Source: Pelobates cultripes
Lineage: Eukaryota > Chordata > Amphibia > Anura > Pelobatidae
DNA length: 64,000 nucleotides
Assembly: GCA_933207985.1 (NCBI GenBank)
Contig: OW240920.1
Coordinates: forward strand, 150,959,726 to 151,023,725
Direction: 5' to 3'
Of the stretch, positions 54,981-64,000 are shown piece after piece. Every line of letters starts with the position of its first letter. Position 1 is the first letter of the stretch. The notes under the pieces are model-generated. The model was not told the origin of the DNA. It ran no database searches and saw nothing but the letters and a program-made list of their open reading frames with translations. The position numbers and the translations under genes are program-made.

Positions 54981-55414
54981 TCTGGACTTTCGGCCTGGGT
55001 TGGCAGGCAGGTCCCTCAAATTGCAATCAATAAAATTACTTAATTATGTAAAAATATTACATAAATACGCATGTAGAATTTAAATATATATGCATATTTA
55101 TATATTTGAAGTCTACGTATATATTTATATAATTATCTATGTAATTTTGTATATGGACATATGTATATTTCGTATTATTTTTATTTATATATACATAGAT
55201 ATTTATACAATTTTATTCTAAGTGTATTTTGATATAAATATATATATATTAATATCAAAATACAGTTAGAATAAAATTTCATATAGATATATATATATTT
55301 TTAAATTATTATTATTTTTACATGTTTTTATTTAATTTAAATGACTTATTATTTGTATTTTATAATAATATATATATACAATATATATAGTTATTATATA
55401 TATTATATATATTT

Positions 55415-55853
55415 GTGTAAGGGGCAAAATAGCCGTATATGGAGTAAGGATCCAGCATAAGCTTAGGATAGTGTAAAGGGAGCAAGTCGGTTGTGGTGTG
55501 CCGATACCGACGATACGGTAGGCCTGTAAATAAAGAGGGCCCACCAAGGAGTAAGAAAGTAAAGTAAATGGAAAGAAAAGAGAAAGTGTTGAAATGAGGA
55601 GTGGGTGGGAGGGTCATTCTGATGTTGACCTCAAGCGATATGAGTCAGGTAAGGGGTGTCCCTTATATAGGGGAGTGAATTAATTTAAGCCCCTCCCACA
55701 AATACAGGCAAAACTGCCTTAATACCTGTGTAAGGGGCAAAGTAGCCGTATATGGAGTAAGGATCCAGCATAAGCTTAGGATAGTGTAAAGGGAGCAAGT
55801 CGGTTGTGGTGTGCCGATACCGACGATACGGTAGGCCTGTAAATAAAGAGGGC
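55415..55853 (-). repeat. B1-A2-B2 repeat block of the split-direct-repeat element
   Basis: B units start (plus strand) gtgtaaggggcaaa and end gtaaataaagagggc, at 55415-55540 and 55728-55853. The A unit between (55615-55725) starts cattctgatgttgacctcaa. Its partner is at 61569-61679. Confidence 0.9.
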
Positions 55854-57390
55854 AAAAATTAATAATCAAAGATTTAATACAGTCAACAAATATATACAAA
55901 TTAACCAGACATTTCCTAAATGCATTACAGTATTTAATTCCTGGAAGGATTTTGAAGGTAGGAATCTAGGACCAAAAGTGGACACCATTTGTTGTGGGTA
56001 GGATAGTATGTTATCTCTACTGTTGGTGCATGTTGACTCATTTCGGAATGTGGTAGAGCCAATAGGTAATGATATATGTGTTTACGTACGTGGGATCATT
56101 GAAGACAATGATCTGTCTGAGTGGTGGTGATGGTAGTGGATTCTCTGGCCTGAGAAAGGTATAAAAGGCAATGTGCATAGCTGGTAATGGCCGACTTGGT
56201 AGTATAATTGAATGGTTGTAGATCTAATAGGTCCGATAATGATGAAAAGTTGGATGGCTATTGGTAATCTCTGAGAGGAACGTGGGGGAATGGATTCCTG
56301 AAAACCTCTGAGTATATTCTTTTCTGGTATGATAGCATGAAGTTTATGGTAGTTTTGGCCATAGATTATCATGTGTTGTTGAATGCCTGTAAAATATATA
56401 ATTAATGGTGCATGAGATAGTTTAAGTTTAAGGTGGCAAAAATAAGCAAAACTTAAGAGAAATTTTGTGACACAGGTTGAGCTATGTCGTGTTCCAATGA
56501 GATTCTTTAAGCCAGGTGAAAAGCTGTGTTATGCGTTCTACAAGTATGGGACGAAAGTGCTAGGTGGGATAGTGCATGCTATGCTGCATGAGCATGTCTA
56601 ATCCATGATTTTGTCTCTGGAACGAAAGAGTGGACGTGACTGTATGGGCGGCTGTAGGAAGCGTATGATGAACATGCCTGGAATATAAATGAGACAGTTG
56701 TCGGCAGGGATGTATACCCCCGTCTGGTACATGAAAGTGAAATGTGATAAGTGGCCAACCAAGTTAGTTCCCCAGAAACATCATGAACTTATGGATGAGT
56801 AGTGGCGTTTGTTGATGATATGATATGTGCTTAGTTGTCTGAGTAACAACGGATTGATGACCCTGACCATGATTTACCCCATGCCACAGCAGCTGCTACA
56901 ATGGGGTAGATCCCCCACAGGGGCTGAAGTGGTGGAAAAATTTCCAAACCTGGATGCCATGGCCAACAGCCCCAAAGCAATTGTTCCTGGTAGATCGCTG
57001 CCAAACCCGTGGTTTACGCTGCGTCTGACCATCTGGTTGGAGAAGTGTCAGACAATCCTGGAAGGAACATGCTTTTACCATGCCAAGTGGTTAAGAAATC
57101 CCCCCCTCCCCATGTGCAGGTCTGCTGTTGCTGAGGTGTCTAGGCACCTCCTCTGATCGTCATGTTGGAAGTGTGGAAAAAAGGGGAAAGTACTCTGGAT
57201 GTGAAAGCGTGGTCTTGTGGTATGATTGGCATGGCAAAATTAAGGAACCTGGTAGGGATTGTAGTTCCTTGTGGTTGTAAGTACTAAGCAGGAGGTAGTG
57301 ATTGATTTAGTTGAGAATGTTCCCTATTTGTCTTGTGGTAACTTGCGTGTATGGATGCCGACTCAAGTCATATGCCCAGTAATGTGATGA
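55854..57390 (-). other. 3' part of the split-direct-repeat element, uncharacterised
   Basis: This should hold RNase H and the tyrosine recombinase if the element is Ngaro-like. Only short frames exist and I could not match the RHRY residues. Confidence 0.3.
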
Positions 57391-58313
57391 TAGTGTTTGC
57401 GCCTTCTGTTTCTTATGGGGTACTGGGACGCCCAAGTGGTCAACCAGACTAAGCTGCCATGAGGCTTCTAGTGAAAAATATGCTTTCTTTGAGCAACAAG
57501 AAGTCTTCTAGATAGTGTATGACTGTAATGCCTCTGGATATGCTATCATAACCAGCACATAGTATCTGCGAATATCGATAGTAGGTTAATCTGTAGCTCG
57601 AAAGTTGAGCAGGGAAAGGATTGCCCAATTTATGCCATGTAAGTGCCAGTGTGTAGGGTAGATGGTAGCTGTTTACTGCGTTGATGATATTGGTCTTACT
57701 TAACCAAGCTTTAACCCATGCTTGAGTGATAGCTGTAAAGGTAGATCAATGGTCTTGTATAGTAAGAAGGGAGTTGAGACTTGGGGTAGCGGAGGTGTGT
57801 GGTGCCAATAAGTTTATGGTTAGTCTTTGTTTAAGGGAAGATTCCTTGTGACAATACCAATGTGTGTGTTTGGTGCCATGCTGTAAATGGTGGAGATTGG
57901 AAGACCACTCTGCAAATCTTGGCTATGAGTGTGTTTTCAGCCAATGGTTTTGTTGTGCTGACTGTAAGTGAGGGCATGCTATATTCCTTGAAGGTGTGTT
58001 TATGATACCTGTATGGGAGCTCTTTGAAGCTCCAGAGCTTTAGTAAATCTACTACAAGTCTGGAAGGGTGATGAGTCAGTAGTGTTGAAAATGCATTGGT
58101 GTGTACAGATGGTGAGTACGCTATTTGTAAGTTGTATTGGGCCACATGGTTTGTCATGTGCCCTGAACCATTTGAACATATATGCAACAGTCTATATGCA
58201 ATGCAACTACTCATATCAATCGTTTCTGGTAGTTCAGAGGTGCTGGTACCTGGAGCCTGAGAGTGCTCGTCCATTTGTTTGGGACAGAACCCCTTCTGTA
58301 TGGGTACCTGCAC
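57391..58313 (-). pseudogene. degenerate DIRS/Ngaro-type reverse transcriptase
   Basis: The open frame 58313-57831 ends with NAFSTLLTHHPSRLVVDLLK and later CRVVFQSPPFTAWH, like the region before the RT core in this class. After a frameshift come RLTINLLAPHTSATPSLNSL (family pattern RLIxNLS.P.G.S.N), KAWLSKTNIINA (first catalytic region, with Asp replaced by Asn), ITVIHYLEDFLLLK (LDDFL in the family, here LEDFL) and VDHLGVPVPHKKQ (family LGVPLA..K). These identify the class, but the enzyme is dead. Confidence 0.65.
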
Positions 58314-60120
58314 AAATAAACATCTCTACATATTCCAAATACCAACCCATCCAAGAGATGGTCAGTTCTCGATTTACCTGGAATCCCTGAATCTGACCAT
58401 CACAGATACATCATCATACATATATATGCCTTGCTTCCCCAATGTGCTGGGATCATACGTGCAGGGTTAACATCTTGTGTGTCATAAGAATTGATTGTAC
58501 CAGGTAACCGAGTTTCAGTTGGTGCTGGTTGTACAGTAACGTGAGGCCCAGCCTTGTGAGGGCTGTGGTGACCAACTCGAGATTGCCAGTCTGTCATAAA
58601 AATTTTTTGGCTCATGAGTTTATGAGTGAGGCTAGCATAGCCTGGGTGTCACCTGAGTTGATGTAGCTGGGCCTTCCCTGCCTCCGTGTTGTCCGTTGAT
58701 GTATGGAGGAGTTTGAATAACTCTGCTTTCCTTGCTGTAGCAGGGTAGGGGATTTGTCACCTCCTTAGGTCGGTGGTAATGTGTGGGATCGTCCAGGATC
58801 TGATTGCTGCAGGACTAGCAACATCTCCTCCGCTTGAAGGTGTATCAATTCTAGCCGGGGTGCTAGGAAGAGGTGATTCTTCACCATCTTTTGGAGAAAT
58901 ACTTAAATAACAATAAAGATGCAGTTATTTGTACCCAGGGTTCTTGTACTGGCTTGCTAGCTAAGCCGTAAGGCGAAACGATTAGGCTTGGTGTTTTTTG
59001 GTGACTGGTGAGGCCCTGCTAGTTGCCAAGTGGCTTGAGAGGCTCTATCTATGCTTGGCGCGAGGGGATTTTTTGTGGCCACCGAACATTGTGGCAGGAT
59101 GTTGGCCTCTCGGTGACAGTAACCAGAAAATAGGAAGGGGAGTGACAGGTGAGGCCCTCTCTATGATACAATGCGAAGCGGCTAGCTCACGAGTGGCCCG
59201 AGGGGTGTATGCCTCCGAGTGTGAGGCGGGGTGTTGGCCTCGCGGGACCACTAACCGAAGCATAATGCAGAGAAAAAAAGGGGGTAATACCTATTGGGCC
59301 CTAGAACCCTAATTGTCAGTACACGATTACTATTCCAGGGAAGGTAAGAGATGGATAACTACGTGAGCAGGTGTATGTACCTGGTAGTATGGTATTGAAC
59401 CTGACAATCCGTATAGGTTTTTTAGTAGTAACTGTAACCTGAATGGATAAAACCATATGGCATAAGGAAATATGACATAGACCAAGCTTATCTTAATACG
59501 TACAGTATATGTGAAAAGTAAAGTGCCATGATGTGTAAATATTAAACATCGTAGCCATACTGGTTAAATATGTATCAATCTTAACCCATTAAGTGCCGTA
59601 TGTACAAGTGAAAATGTGGTCTGTCCCTACCTTGTATGTTGTATGTCCCCTTGCTAGGGGAAAGTCTGTTGCGTGAGCAGCGTGCTGTGAAAAATGTATG
59701 TGAACTATATTACCAGTTACGTATATACAGACGCGTCTGCTACTGTGTAATAATATATGTATTTATACCAGATGTTGATATAGTGCTTGCTATGTGAATT
59801 GTTGTATGTCTTATTGAATGGTAGGGGTCAGTGAACATGGTGTTGCAAAATGCAAGTGCACTGGAGATCTGCCGATTGCCCTATAGGTGGCAGTGTAGTT
59901 GGATACTGATTGGTATGTGAAATGTTGTTTGTCTGTTGACCTATAGGTGTAAGTGTTTTGGTGTTTGTAAAACCCCATGAAAATTGGCAATGTACTTGAC
60001 AGACCTGTAGGTGGCAGTGTTGATAGAACCACTGTTGGTCTTGATGTGAAATGTTAATTATTGTGAAGTAGACCTGAATTTGAGCCTGTGCTGAAGTTTC
60101 ATTATGGTTTATGGTTATGT
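58314..60120 (-). other. 5' internal region of the split-direct-repeat element, uncharacterised
   Basis: Expected position of a gag-like ORF. No intact frame. A pair of diverged segments of about 130 bp around gtgaggccct (59005 and 59150) is repeated. Confidence 0.3.
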
Positions 60121-60200
60121 TTAACCCCTTCAGGACCAAACTTCTGGAATAAAAGGGAATCATGACATGTCACACATGTCTTGTGTCCTTAAGGGGTTAA
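60121..60200. mobile_element. 80-bp palindromic TTAA MITE, copy 2
   Basis: Same ends and length as the copy at 46977; differs by only a few bases (ccttcagg on the left). Confidence 0.9.
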
Positions 60201-60313
60201 AACAATCTTATGTGTAATTTATATTGGCTGGTAAATTGTATATGACATGTGAAGACAGTTTTGCTGTTGACCAGTAGGGGTCATAAATGCTGATTGTATG
60301 GTAAAAATACCCT

Positions 60314-60393
60314 TTAACCCCTTAAGGACCAAACTTCTGGAATAAAAGGGAATCATGACATGTCACACATGTCATGTTTCCCTAAGGGGTTAA
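60314..60393. mobile_element. 80-bp palindromic TTAA MITE, copy 3
   Basis: Same ends and length; lies only 114 bp from copy 2 and in the same orientation. Confidence 0.9.
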
Positions 60394-60404
60394 TCCTACC
60401 ATAT

Positions 60405-61280
60405 GACAGATAGGAGTCAGTATAAAAGCGAAAATGCTGTAGTTAGTTTGTTTGCTTATGAAGTGAAATAAAGTCTGAGAAGACTGTAGTATACCAATTG
60501 ACCGGTAGGGGTCAGCATGTAGGCGAAAATTCCGTGGTTCGTTGGTTTGTACATGAAATGCAATAATGTCTGAGAAGCCTGTAGTACACTGAATGACCGG
60601 TAGGTGTAAGTGTGTAGGTAAAAATGCAGTGGTTTATTGTTTTGTACACGAAAAGCAATAATGTCTAAGAAGCCTGTAGTACACCGAATGACTGATAGGG
60701 GTCAGTATGTAGGTGAAAAATGCAGTGGTTTATTGGTTTGTACATAAAATGCAATAATGTCTGAGAAGCCTGTAGTACACAGAATGACTGGTAGGTGTCA
60801 GTGTGTAGGGGAAAATGCAGTGGTTTATTGTTTTGTACATGAAAAGCAATAATGTCTAAGAAGCCTGTAGTACACAGAATGACCGGTAGGGGTCAGTGTG
60901 TAGGCGCAAATGCAGTGGTTCGTTGATTTGTACATGAAATGCGATAATGTCTAAGAAGCCTGTAGTCCACCGAAAGACCAGTAGGGGTCAGTGTGTAGGG
61001 GTAAATGCAGTGGTTTATTGGTTTGTACATGAAAATGCAAACAACGCCTAAGAAGCCTGTAGTACACCGAATGACCAATAGGGGTCAGTGTGTAGGTGAA
61101 AAATGCGGTGGTTCGCTGGTTTGTACATGAAATGCAATAATGTCTGAGAAGCCTGTAGTACACCGAATGACCGGTAGGGGTCAGTGTGTAGGCAAAGATG
61201 CAGTGGTTCGTTGGTTTGTACATGAAATGCGATAATGTCTAAGAAGTCTGTAGTACACCCAAAGACCAGTAGGGGGTTTA
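60405..61280 (-). repeat. 95-bp tandem array in the split-direct-repeat element
   Basis: About nine units of about 95 bp, each with gaccggtaggggtcagtgtg, gtggtt..ttggtttgtacatg and agaagcctgtagtacaccga. Located near the A1 end. Confidence 0.9.
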
Positions 61281-62176
61281 AACGAATTATATGCATGAAC
61301 ATGCAATGGTTTTAGAACAGACTTAGACAAAATGCAGCAGTAAAGTGAGGACCTGACCCTTGCATGGTGCCGTGGGACTGATGCCTGGCGTAATGGGTAG
61401 GTCAACTTACGGTTTGTGAGTCACTTGGACACCATCCACAGCGATAGATTGAAGAAAGAAGGTAGTAGGCCGGAAAAGCCTGTGGCTGGATTCCTGACAC
61501 AGCTCAGCTTAGAAAACCTCATGGAGTAATCAGGTAAAATGGCGTCTGGATGACCCGGAATTGGAAATCATTCTGATGCTGACCTCAAGCGATATGAGTC
61601 AGGTAAGGGGTGTCCCTTATATAGGGGAGTGAATTAATTTAAGCCCCTCCCACAAATACAGGCAAAACTGCCTTAATACATATATATACACGTGTGTAAT
61701 TTAATTATAAGTGTATTTTATAATAATATATGTACATATTAATATAAAAATACACTTAGTATGACATTACATATATATGATATATAGACATATATTTTAT
61801 ATATATATAAGTCTATATATATAAAAAAAATTTTTTTTTATTTATTAACCTTAACTTTTATTTTATTTTTTTATTTTACACTAGCAGGGAGACTGCCTGC
61901 AGGCCCTGCCAGCAGACACATGGACACCTATTGTGACCATGTGATCACTGTGTTGAACGATCACATGGCCCATGGGGTCCTAATCCACCGCAGGGAGACT
62001 GTCTGGGTTGCAGGCAGTCTCCCCACACCGGGAGCACCGACGATCGCTGCCGGGGGAACGACGGCGATCGGGTAAGTACATTAGACCGTTAGGATGGTTC
62101 AGGACCGTCACAGGTCGGCAATGGAAAAATTACGATGACGGTCCTGAACCGTCCTTGGTCCTGAAGGGGTTAAATA

Positions 62177-62825
62177 AGTTATCAATATATGTTTTCATTG
62201 GTGGTATATCTACTAAATAGTGTTTTTTTTTTGTTTTTTGTTTTTTTGGACAGTTGAGTTTTTCTTTAATATCTCTGCCATTAATTATGAACTGAAGCTG
62301 TGACTGACTGTATTATAAATAAATTATCATCATCATATTATGTGTACACTAACAAACTGCTAATCCACCTCTCTCAGGAATATTAATACCCTCGCTCCCC
62401 ACAACAAGAGTATAAATCGACACTTAATGTCTTATTCATGTACTGTTCAACTCGGCTTTGAATTAATACTCTAATGCAAATAAAATAATTCACAAGTGCC
62501 TTTTGCGTGTTTATGATGAACACAGTTTAAATTCATCAATGATTTAACACAATAAAATTAAACTTCCAACCAAAAAAAAAATAAAAAAATGATACAAACA
62601 GATTCATCAAACAGGAAACATGCATATTGCATGTTTTATTCAGTATTTATTAGAAACATTAATAAAAATATGATCGCCATGACGCAAGGTAATACAGTGT
62701 CTTTCATGTCTGAGGCTAGTAATCTTAATTAGGAGGGTAGAGGTAATGCTGAAACACGCAGAATGGATATTAGAGAGATCACATGTTAACTCTTTGGGGC
62801 ACTCTATTACTAAGATTTTAAAGCA
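62177..62825. other. no recognised feature
   Basis: AT-rich spacer. Confidence 0.35.
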
Positions 62826-63685
62826 AGACAGGAGGCTTCATATTTGCTTTACCTTCTTTATTAAAACCTCCTGCAGCAAAGACATATAATAATAATCAGG
62901 AGTCCAAAAAGTAAGTCCAAAAGAGTCTATGCCTGATAAAAACAGCAAATGTCCAAATAAAACCTTGTATAAGAAGTCAATCACAATCTTGTCAGGGGAA
63001 GTATTCCTCAGTAAGGTATGGGCATGGGATATTCATGAGATCCGTATGAAAAAATAAAAAGACAGCAAATAATGGCGCAGTATATCCCAACAGATACCAA
63101 GTACTATTTTGTAAAAAGTCTATATGATCCTACTCACGTCTTCCAGAGCTATAAGACTAGTTCTAGTGTGGATGGCATACAGTGGTACAATCCCCACTTA
63201 TGGGATATATGAAGTTTTGTAGTAGATGGATATCTTGTTGGTATAAGGACCATATGAAATATAAAAGAAACAATAATAGTGCTTATTGTATAAAAGCCAA
63301 TGGTGAAATAATAAAATACCAAATGTTACTCACATTTTATTGAGCAGGCAGACTAATAGAAAATAATAATAAATAACTAAAAGATACAAACTGTAAAAAA
63401 ATGAATATGAATAAACACAGAATATTACAGTAAATTTAAAATAAAAAAAAAAATGTGCAGGCAAAGGTAATAATAATAATAATAATAAATAGGGGTAAAA
63501 GGGATGTAAAAAAAAGGATCTGTGTCATCTGATGCCTTTTTCTTGTAAAATTGTATACAAATATATGCCTATTTTTTTTTTAAACCCTCTATGAAGATTT
63601 TAAAGAGCATATGTAAATATAGGGTAAGAATTAAGTAAAAAAAAAAATTGTATGCTTGTATCACATTCTAAACAATACAGAATAT
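62826..63685 (-). mobile_element. probable 3' region of a Penelope-like element
   Basis: Non-coding sequence downstream (minus strand) of the GIY-YIG remnant, ending near ctttattaaaacctcctgca, similar in style to tail repeats of such elements. Boundaries unproven. Confidence 0.35.
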
Positions 63686-64000
63686 GCACATTTATAAAAA
63701 GTTTAAAAGATCAAAATCAACATTCAAACCTTCAGGGGCAAACATTTTTAACAGGAACACCCAATACATTTCTTTCTGACCCAAAAGATTTTTTAAATCA
63801 CCTCCCCTCCACGGTATTTAATATTTTTGAATTCCAATACATTTTAGATGTTTTGGATTTTTTACCATGTTTGATAAAGTGCCTTCAGACTGAGTGGTTA
63901 GGGTAACCTTTGATGATGTACTAATAGTGCTCTGCCAGTCAAATGTTAGGCATCTAGTGGTCATTCCTACATACTGGAGGTCACAGAAGCACTCTAGTAA
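63686..64000 (-). pseudogene. GIY-YIG endonuclease remnant of a Penelope-like element
   Basis: Minus-strand reading gives LLECFCDLQYVGMTTRCL (family: LxCxCxLxYVGxTxR, the YIG part), a later LKCIGIQK, then WRGGD-like, QKEMYWV-like and LKMFAPEGLNVDFD, in shifted frames. This order is that of the C-terminal endonuclease of Penelope-like elements. It is broken by several frameshifts, and the RT would lie outside the window to the right. Confidence 0.7.

Larger units (their letters stand above)
55415..61679 (-). mobile_element. tyrosine-recombinase retrotransposon with split direct repeats (Ngaro/PAT type), decayed
   Basis: Read on the minus strand the order is A1 (61679-61569), internal region, B1 (55853-55728), A2 (55725-55615), B2 (55540-55415). 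A copies are 111 bp, B copies 126 bp, each pair nearly identical. This A1-internal-B1-A2-B2 layout is the mark of PAT/Ngaro elements. Degenerate RT pieces inside (57400-58313) agree. The tyrosine recombinase was not identified, and no long ORF remains. It contains a 95-bp tandem array and two MITEs. Confidence 0.75.
53812..62176. mobile_element. TTAA-type DNA transposon, interrupted (proposed)
   Basis: The left end reads tcaaccccttaaggactgga and the right end (reversed) TTAACCCCTTCAGGACCAAG. AT-rich arms near 55000-55400 and 61680-61860 look alike, and GC-rich hairpins lie near the right end (61880-62150). The 6.3-kb element at 55415-61679 sits between the AT-rich arms. No transposase is visible. 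The pairing of these ends is inferred. Confidence 0.45.

Noticed and set aside
56827..57156. 109-codon plus-strand frame
   Set aside because: Opposite to the direction of the split-direct-repeat element and without motifs.
62826..64000. Hammerhead ribozyme, often found with Penelope-like elements
   Set aside because: No CTGATGA..GAAA arrangement was seen on either strand here.
1..64000. tRNA or rRNA genes
   Set aside because: No stretch with an A box, B box and cloverleaf, or rRNA-like sequence, was recognised by eye.
35456..64000. Further DNase exons, such as the GGDFNAVPS motif at about 42490
   Set aside because: That GDFN motif is on the minus strand and belongs to the L1 endonuclease, a distant member of the same fold.

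Overview
The window is vertebrate nuclear DNA, most likely from an anuran amphibian with a large, repeat-rich genome. It holds two interrupted protein-coding genes with GT..AG introns. They are buried in L1, L2, Penelope-like, tyrosine-recombinase and Ty3/Gypsy retroelements, an endogenous-retrovirus-like LTR, hAT and Tc1 transposons, and many TTAA-flanked MITEs whose ends begin TTAAAGG, as in the Xenopus T2 family. I cannot name the species.

Genes. (1) The first part of tafazzin lies on the minus strand (16861 down to 3922). Five coding exons with phase-compatible splice sites encode about the first 150 of roughly 260 residues, including the catalytic NHQSCMDD motif and the FPEG motif. The remaining exons lie to the left of the window. 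(2) The first three coding exons of a secreted DNase I-family gene lie on the plus strand (32140 to 35455). Next to tafazzin, this is best read as dnase1l1; its remaining exons were not found. In human the two genes are also divergent neighbours, so the head-to-head order is conserved, but about 15 kb of satellites and transposons now separate the start codons. A CRE-like, CCAAT and YY1-like cluster at 17799-17928 is the best promoter candidate.

Layout. 1-3.9 kb: old L1 cut by an LTR and a MITE. 3.9-16.9 kb: tafazzin exons; intron 2 contains a decayed Gypsy element (about 7.8-12.3 kb) and intron 1 a 1.76-kb foldback element. 17-22.2 kb: minisatellite with an assembly gap, candidate promoter, and a 4.1-kb satellite of 94/96-bp units. 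22.2-23.2 kb: retroviral-type LTR, leader and Gag start. 23.2-30.1 kb: a second, minus-strand Gypsy element whose LTR is split by a hAT element with a perfect 8-bp target duplication. 30.2-35.3 kb: three minisatellites around the DNase gene. 35.7-38.2 kb: a hairpin element and a Tc1 remnant. 38.2-45.4 kb: an L1 with both ORFs open. 45.4-53.4 kb: MITEs, two L2 fragments and LTR pieces. 53.8-62.2 kb: a TTAA-type element interrupted by a 6.3-kb element with split direct repeats (Ngaro/PAT type). 62.8-64 kb: a Penelope-like remnant with a GIY-YIG domain.

The most noteworthy points are the conserved but greatly expanded tafazzin/DNase divergent locus, the split-direct-repeat element, two Gypsy elements with integrase ahead of reverse transcriptase (Gmr1 type), the hAT element carrying an expanded minisatellite, and the intact L1 with a 1.27-kb gap between its ORFs. 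All calls come from reading the sequence; no searches were run.
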